9,148 bases of DNA, from positions 1 to 9,148 of the forward strand of contig WLGA01000039.1 in NCBI GenBank assembly GCA_009703445.1, written 5' to 3'. Within the stretch, counting starts at the first letter, position 1, and the number at the start of each line of letters is the position of its first letter. This DNA is from Actinomycetota bacterium. Its GTDB lineage: Bacteria; Actinomycetota; Actinomycetes; Actinomycetales; Microbacteriaceae. The translations under genes were made by a program, and so were the position numbers. Shown here one piece after another: positions 5,863 through 9,148 of this stretch. The notes under the pieces are model-generated. The model saw only the letters and a program-made list of their open reading frames with translations. It was not told where the DNA came from and did not search any database.

Positions 5863-7086
5863 ATGTCTGAACAAAACCTTCGCAGCCACGTTGGCCCCTA
5901 TTTTGGTGAGTTCGGCGGTCGTTTTGTTCCGGAGTCGCTAATTGCTGCACTCGACGAGCTCGAGGCAACTTACAACACAGCCAAAGCAGACCCCGCCTTC
6001 GCTATAGAGCTTGCCGAACTGCATCGCACGTATACGGGTCGCCCTTCGATCATCACCGAGGCAAAGCGTTTCGCTGAGCACTGCGGAAACGACGTCCGTG
6101 TCTTTTTGAAGCGTGAAGACCTGAACCACACCGGCTCTCACAAGATCAACAATGTCATTGGTCAGGCTTTGCTAACCAAGCGCATGGGTAAGACCCGAAT
6201 CATCGCCGAGACCGGTGCAGGGCAGCATGGTGTTGCATCAGCTACCGCCGCCGCATTATTCGGTCTCGAGTGCGTGGTTTACATGGGCGAGGTTGACACC
6301 GAGCGTCAGGCGCTGAACGTTGCGCGAATGAAATTGCTCGGGGCAGAAGTCATCCCGGTGAAGACCGGCTCTCGCACGCTAAAGGATGCCATCAACGAGG
6401 CGCTTCGCGACTGGGTAGCTAACGTAGAAAACACCCACTATCTCCTAGGCACGGTTGCCGGGCCACACCCGTTCCCGACTATGGTTCGTGACTTCCACAG
6501 TGTGATCGGCACCGAGGCCCGCCAGCAGATGCTCGACGAGTTCGGTTTCTTGCCAACCGCATTGGCAGCCTGTGTCGGTGGCGGCTCGAACGCCATCGGT
6601 CTTTTCCATGCATTCCTGGATGATGCAGATGTCAAAATGTTTGGCTACGAAGCTGCGGGCGATGGCATGGATACGCCGCGCCACGCTGCAACCTTGAACT
6701 ATGGCCGCCCTGGCGTGCTGCACGGAGCTCGAAGCTACATGCTGCAAGACGAAGACGGTCAGACCATGGAGAGCCACTCGATTTCTGCTGGTCTCGACTA
6801 TCCGGGTGTTGGTCCGGAACACTCGTGGCTAAAGGACTTGGGTCGCGTCGAATATCGAGGCATCTCAGATGCAGAGGCCATGGATGCCTTGCGACTCCTC
6901 AGCCGAACCGAGGGAATCATCCCGGCTATCGAGACTTCGCACGCGCTTGCTGGCGTTATCAAACTGGGCAAGGAACTTCCTGCCGGCTCTTCGGTTCTAA
7001 TCAACCTCAGTGGCCGCGGTGATAAAGACATGGAAACTGCAGGCAAGTATTTCGGTTTGCTCGACGCAGCAAAGGCGGGCAACTAG
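5863..7086 (+). CDS. trpB: Tryptophan synthase beta chain
   Basis: PLP enzyme that joins serine and indole, the latter tunnelled from TrpA, to form tryptophan in the cytosolic alpha2-beta2 complex. The 407 residues are normal for TrpB1. The N-terminus has YFGEFGGRFVPE (13–24). The PLP lysine is K94 in HTGSHKINN. The catalytic glutamate is E116 in AETGAGQHG, the PLP phosphate loop is GGGSNA (239–244), and the pyridine-nitrogen serine is S383 in LSGRGDKD. The segment DTPRHAATL (270–278) has Pro where most relatives I know have Gly, a minor variation. AGGA at 5852–5855, seven bases before the ATG, overlaps the trpC stop. Its TAG stop shares a base with the trpA GTG. Confidence 0.98.
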   Translation: MSEQNLRSHVGPYFGEFGGRFVPESLIAALDELEATYNTAKADPAFAIELAELHRTYTGRPSIITEAKRFAEHCGNDVRVFLKREDLNHTGSHKINNVIGQALLTKRMGKTRIIAETGAGQHGVASATAAALFGLECVVYMGEVDTERQALNVARMKLLGAEVIPVKTGSRTLKDAINEALRDWVANVENTHYLLGTVAGPHPFPTMVRDFHSVIGTEARQQMLDEFGFLPTALAACVGGGSNAIGLFHAFLDDADVKMFGYEAAGDGMDTPRHAATLNYGRPGVLHGARSYMLQDEDGQTMESHSISAGLDYPGVGPEHSWLKDLGRVEYRGISDAEAMDALRLLSRTEGIIPAIETSHALAGVIKLGKELPAGSSVLINLSGRGDKDMETAGKYFGLLDAAKAGN

Positions 7087-7874
7087 TGATTAGTCAGACT
7101 TCCGCTGTCCTGAAGGCAAATAAGGCCGCCGGCAACGGCAACCTAATCGGATACTTCCCGGCTGGCTACCCAACGCTCGACGAGTCGATCGAAGCTTCGA
7201 TCGCCATGTGCCAGAACGGTGTCGATGTGCTCGAACTGGGCGTTCCATACAGCGACCCGGTGATGGATGGCATTGTCATCCAAGAGGCCACGATGACAGC
7301 GCTCGAAAATGGTTTCAAGTTGAAGCAGACCTTTGATGCGGTACGAGAGATCACCGCAAAGGTTGACACTCCGGTTTTGGTCATGACCTATTGGAACCCG
7401 GTCATTCAGTACGGCATCGAGAATTTCGCTCGAGACCTAGCGGCTGCCGGGGGAGCAGGGCTGATTACTCCTGACCTAATTCCAGACGAGGCAGCAGAAT
7501 GGCTGGAAATCTCAGACAAGTATGAACTTGATCGAGTATTTTTGGGCACCCCAAGTTCATCGCCGGAGCGCATGAAAACAGCCTGCGACCTCAGCCGCGG
7601 CTTTGTCTATGCAGTGTCAACCATGGGCATCACCGGTGCTCGCGCAGAGGTTGACGCAAACGCCCGCAAGGTAGTTGCCAAGGTCCGCGAGGCATCCGAG
7701 ACGGCTAACACCGCCGTTGGCATCGGAATCTCGACGGCTGATCAGGTTGTCGAAGTAAATTCTTACTCGGATGGAGCGATCGTCGGATCTGCATTTGTCC
7801 GCGCATACGCAGATGGCGGTGTCGAAGCACTTGTTGCTAAGACAGTTGAACTTTCTGCAAGACTGAAGAACTAA
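7086..7874 (+). CDS. trpA: Tryptophan synthase alpha chain
   Basis: Splits indole-3-glycerol phosphate into glyceraldehyde 3-phosphate and indole for transfer to TrpB. The 262-residue TIM barrel carries both catalytic acids, E50 in ELGVPYSDP and D61 in MDG. It also has GYFPAGYPT (22–30), MTYWNPV, and the phosphate-binding VSTMGITGAR and VGIGIS loops; DGAIVGSAFVR closes the site. The segment LGTPSSSPERM replaces the more usual APTS(S/T)-type sequence but keeps its character. The GTG start overlaps the trpB TAG by one base. A purine-rich AAAGGCGGG about 8–16 nt upstream may assist, and coupling to trpB would favour equal subunit amounts. lgt starts 15 nt after the stop. Confidence 0.97.
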   Translation: MISQTSAVLKANKAAGNGNLIGYFPAGYPTLDESIEASIAMCQNGVDVLELGVPYSDPVMDGIVIQEATMTALENGFKLKQTFDAVREITAKVDTPVLVMTYWNPVIQYGIENFARDLAAAGGAGLITPDLIPDEAAEWLEISDKYELDRVFLGTPSSSPERMKTACDLSRGFVYAVSTMGITGARAEVDANARKVVAKVREASETANTAVGIGISTADQVVEVNSYSDGAIVGSAFVRAYADGGVEALVAKTVELSARLKN

Positions 7875-7877
7875 ACC

Positions 7878-7892
7878 AGGGAGCATCACGTG
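7878..7892 (+). promoter_or_regulatory. Strong ribosome binding site for lgt
   Basis: AGGGAG at 7878–7883, six bases before the GTG at 7890, is one of the best Shine-Dalgarno matches in the window and fixes the lgt start. It indicates independent initiation rather than coupling to trpA. No terminator or promoter fits in the 15-nt gap. Confidence 0.6.
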
Positions 7893-8780
7893 AACCAGAT
7901 TCTTGCAAGCATTCCGAGCCCAACCGTTAGCTATTTTGACCTTGGCCCGATTCGCATTCACATCTATGCTCTTTGCATTCTTACCGGCATCGTGCTTGCC
8001 ATCATCATTGCAAACCACCGTCTAACCAAGCGAGGCGGCGAGAGTGGTGTGGCGATTGATATCGCACTTTGGGCTGTTCCATTCGGCATCATCGGCGGTC
8101 GAATTTTCCACGTTCTAACTCACCTCAGCGACTACTTCTATGAGGGCTCCGATATCACCGCAATTTTCCGCATCTGGGAAGGCGGCCTAGCTATCTACGG
8201 CGCGCTGGCATTCGGAATTCTCGGCGCTTGGCTCGGAGCACGATTCGCGGGAGTACGTTTCTGGTCATTTGTCGACGCAGTCGCACCCGGAGTTCTTCTC
8301 GCTCAGGCCATTGGTCGCTGGGGAAACTATTTCAACCAGGAGCTCTTCGGAACCCCGACCACATTGCCTTGGGGGCTTGAAATTTCTGCAGACAACGCTG
8401 CTTACCCACTCGGTTTGCCAGCCGGAGAGTTGTTCCACCCAACTTTCCTTTACGAATCGCTTTGGAGCATCGCGGGCGTATTCCTATTGCTTGCCTTGGA
8501 CAAGAAATTTGAACTCCGCTGGGGCAAGATGTTTGCCCTCTACATCGCCTTCTATTCGGTAGGTCGAATTTGGACTGAGTCGATCCGAATCGACCCGAGC
8601 GAAATCATCCTCGGTCTGCGAACCAACATCTGGAGTGCACTGTTCGGCATCGTGGCTGCAATCGTGATTTGGCAGGTTCAGAGCCGCCGACACCCTGGCC
8701 TCGAGACCTCAGTTTATGTTCCAGGAAAAGAGCCAAAGACTGCGGTTGAAAGCGCAGTTAAGGTAGACTCTGAAGCCTAA
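7890..8780 (+). CDS. lgt: Phosphatidylglycerol–prolipoprotein diacylglyceryl transferase
   Basis: Inner-membrane enzyme that moves the diacylglyceryl group of phosphatidylglycerol to the lipobox cysteine of prolipoproteins, the first step of lipoprotein maturation. The 296-residue protein has about seven hydrophobic segments. The Lgt signature GRWGNYFNQELFG (142–154) includes R143, equivalent to the essential arginine of E. coli Lgt. HPTFLYE (183–189) and GRIWTESIR (225–233), with the second conserved arginine region, are also present. The N-terminal IRIHIYAL and the GGLAIYGAL loop (98–106) fit the family. A hydrophilic tail follows about residue 265, a common extension in actinobacteria. The gene has no pathway link to tryptophan, but lgt downstream of trpA is a known actinobacterial arrangement. 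Confidence 0.97.
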   Translation: MNQILASIPSPTVSYFDLGPIRIHIYALCILTGIVLAIIIANHRLTKRGGESGVAIDIALWAVPFGIIGGRIFHVLTHLSDYFYEGSDITAIFRIWEGGLAIYGALAFGILGAWLGARFAGVRFWSFVDAVAPGVLLAQAIGRWGNYFNQELFGTPTTLPWGLEISADNAAYPLGLPAGELFHPTFLYESLWSIAGVFLLLALDKKFELRWGKMFALYIAFYSVGRIWTESIRIDPSEIILGLRTNIWSALFGIVAAIVIWQVQSRRHPGLETSVYVPGKEPKTAVESAVKVDSEA

Positions 8781-8798
8781 CCTTCGAGTTTTTTCCTA

Positions 8799-8818
8799 GC
8801 CTTTTTACAGGCGTTTTT
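8799..8818 (+). terminator. Weak intrinsic terminator candidate after lgt
   Basis: GCCT (8799–8802) and AGGC (8809–8812) can pair around a six-base loop, followed by GTTTTT (8813–8818). The four-base stem is short for an efficient intrinsic terminator. The U-tract, its position 18 nt past the lgt stop and its + orientation fit the end of the his–trp–lgt transcript. Confidence 0.4.
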
Positions 8819-8828
8819 AAGTTCGGGC

Positions 8829-8856
8829 CAATGATGTCCCTCTGATAATCAATGAT
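8829..8856. repeat. CAATGAT direct repeats two helical turns apart
   Basis: CAATGAT occurs exactly at 8829–8835 and 8850–8856. The repeats start 21 bp apart, so they lie on the same face of the helix, and they flank the candidate gltB -10. The outer bases also form an imperfect dyad, CCAAT (8828–8832) with ATTGG (8855–8859). This looks like a possible regulator site. I do not recognise the binding protein. Confidence 0.35.
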
Positions 8857-8861
8857 TGGAG
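8844..8861 (+). promoter_or_regulatory. Likely gltB promoter -10 and ribosome binding site
   Basis: GATAAT at 8844–8849 matches five of six bases of the -10 consensus. No convincing -35 exists at 16–18 nt upstream (the best is TTCGGG at 8822), suggesting an activator-dependent or weak promoter. Transcription would start near 8856, leaving a leader of about 12 nt. GGAG at 8858–8861 is six bases before the gltB ATG and supports that start over the ATG at 8877. Confidence 0.45.
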
Positions 8862-8867
8862 TGTGGC

Positions 8868-9148
8868 ATGCCAGAAATGTCGCCGTTTGAGCGCTTCGGA
8901 ACAGCACCCGCTAAGTCCGGCCTCTATGACCCAGCTCGCGACAAGGACGCCTGTGGCCTAGCCATGGTGGCAACCCTTCGCGGAACCCCGGGGCACGACA
9001 TTGTTGACACCGCACTAAACGCACTTCGCAACCTAGAACACCGTGGAGCGGTCGGCTCTGACGCAGGCACCGGCGACGGTGCGGGCATCCTGACCCAGAT
9101 TCCAGACGCTTTCCTTCGAGCCGTTACAGGCTTCGATCTTCCTGCCAA
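8868..9148 (+). CDS. gltB: Glutamate synthase large subunit, N-terminal part (3' end outside window)
   Basis: Large subunit of NADPH-dependent glutamate synthase (GOGAT), which uses glutamine amide nitrogen and 2-oxoglutarate to make two glutamates. Only the first 93 codons of about 1,500 are present, open to the right edge. GLYDPARDKDACG (18–30) contains C29, the residue exposed as N-terminal nucleophile after propeptide removal in this Ntn-type glutaminase domain. MVATLRG, NLEHRGAVGSDAGTGDGAGI and QIPDAFLR continue the family pattern. The start ATG is supported by GGAG six bases upstream; a second ATG three codons later is less well placed. The gene follows an 87-nt gap with its own putative promoter, so it is probably transcribed separately from lgt. 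gltD would be expected downstream. Confidence 0.96.
   Translation, partial: MPEMSPFERFGTAPAKSGLYDPARDKDACGLAMVATLRGTPGHDIVDTALNALRNLEHRGAVGSDAGTGDGAGILTQIPDAFLRAVTGFDLPA

Noticed and set aside
6445..6822. 125-codon reverse-strand open frame inside trpB
   Set aside because: It is fully antisense to conserved TrpB sequence and its composition is that of a complement shadow.
7617..8018. 133-codon reverse-strand open frame opposite the trpA–lgt junction
   Set aside because: It lies antisense to two conserved enzymes, has no family features, and is typical of spurious frames in moderately GC-rich DNA.
1..9148. Mobile elements, CRISPR, toxin–antitoxin or other defence genes
   Set aside because: Every sizeable stretch is accounted for by conserved metabolic or membrane genes on one strand. 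No transposase, integrase, repeat array or compositional break is seen.

Overview
This window is a dense, single-strand block of amino-acid biosynthesis genes from an actinobacterium. The order rpe–hisE–hisG–hisF–hisI–trpE–(Trp-associated membrane protein)–(HGxxPAAW-type small membrane protein)–trpC–trpB–trpA–lgt–gltB matches the arrangement I know from Microbacteriaceae. The two membrane proteins beside trpE are a specifically actinobacterial trait. Base composition is only moderately GC-rich (mid-50s percent judged by eye), which is low for the family. Together with the compactness this suggests a small-genome aquatic lineage such as the Rhodoluna/Aquiluna group; that placement is inference.

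Layout. Bases 1–411 are the 3' part of rpe. Bases 440–2720 carry four histidine genes: hisE, hisG, hisF and hisI, covering pathway steps 1, 2, 3 and the synthase half of step 5. hisI overlaps trpE by 8 nt, so histidine and tryptophan genes form one translationally linked unit. Bases 2713–7874 hold trpE, two small membrane-protein genes of unknown function, trpC, trpB and trpA. lgt (lipoprotein diacylglyceryl transferase) follows trpA after 15 nt, behind a strong ribosome binding site. An 87-nt gap at 8781–8867 contains a weak terminator-like hairpin and a likely promoter for gltB (glutamate synthase large subunit), which runs off the right edge.

How the genes work together. HisG and HisE/HisI carry PRPP and ATP to ProFAR. 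HisF (with HisH, not here) makes IGP and AICAR. TrpE (with TrpG, not here) converts chorismate to anthranilate. TrpC makes indole-3-glycerol phosphate, and TrpA/TrpB convert it to tryptophan. No trpD, trpG, trpF, hisA or hisH is in the window. The missing TrpF and HisA steps are classically covered in actinobacteria by one bifunctional enzyme, PriA, encoded elsewhere. GltB supplies glutamate nitrogen, and ammonia from glutamine is used by both pathways. Rpe belongs to the pentose phosphate pathway, the source of PRPP.

Nearly all sequence is coding. Gene junctions are 1-, 4- or 8-nt overlaps or gaps under 60 nt, except the lgt–gltB gap. I see no tRNA, rRNA, CRISPR array, insertion sequence, phage gene or sign of horizontal transfer. 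No exciting new system is evident. The best leads are the two uncharacterised membrane proteins inside the trp cluster and three short intergenic regions with operator- or promoter-like repeats.
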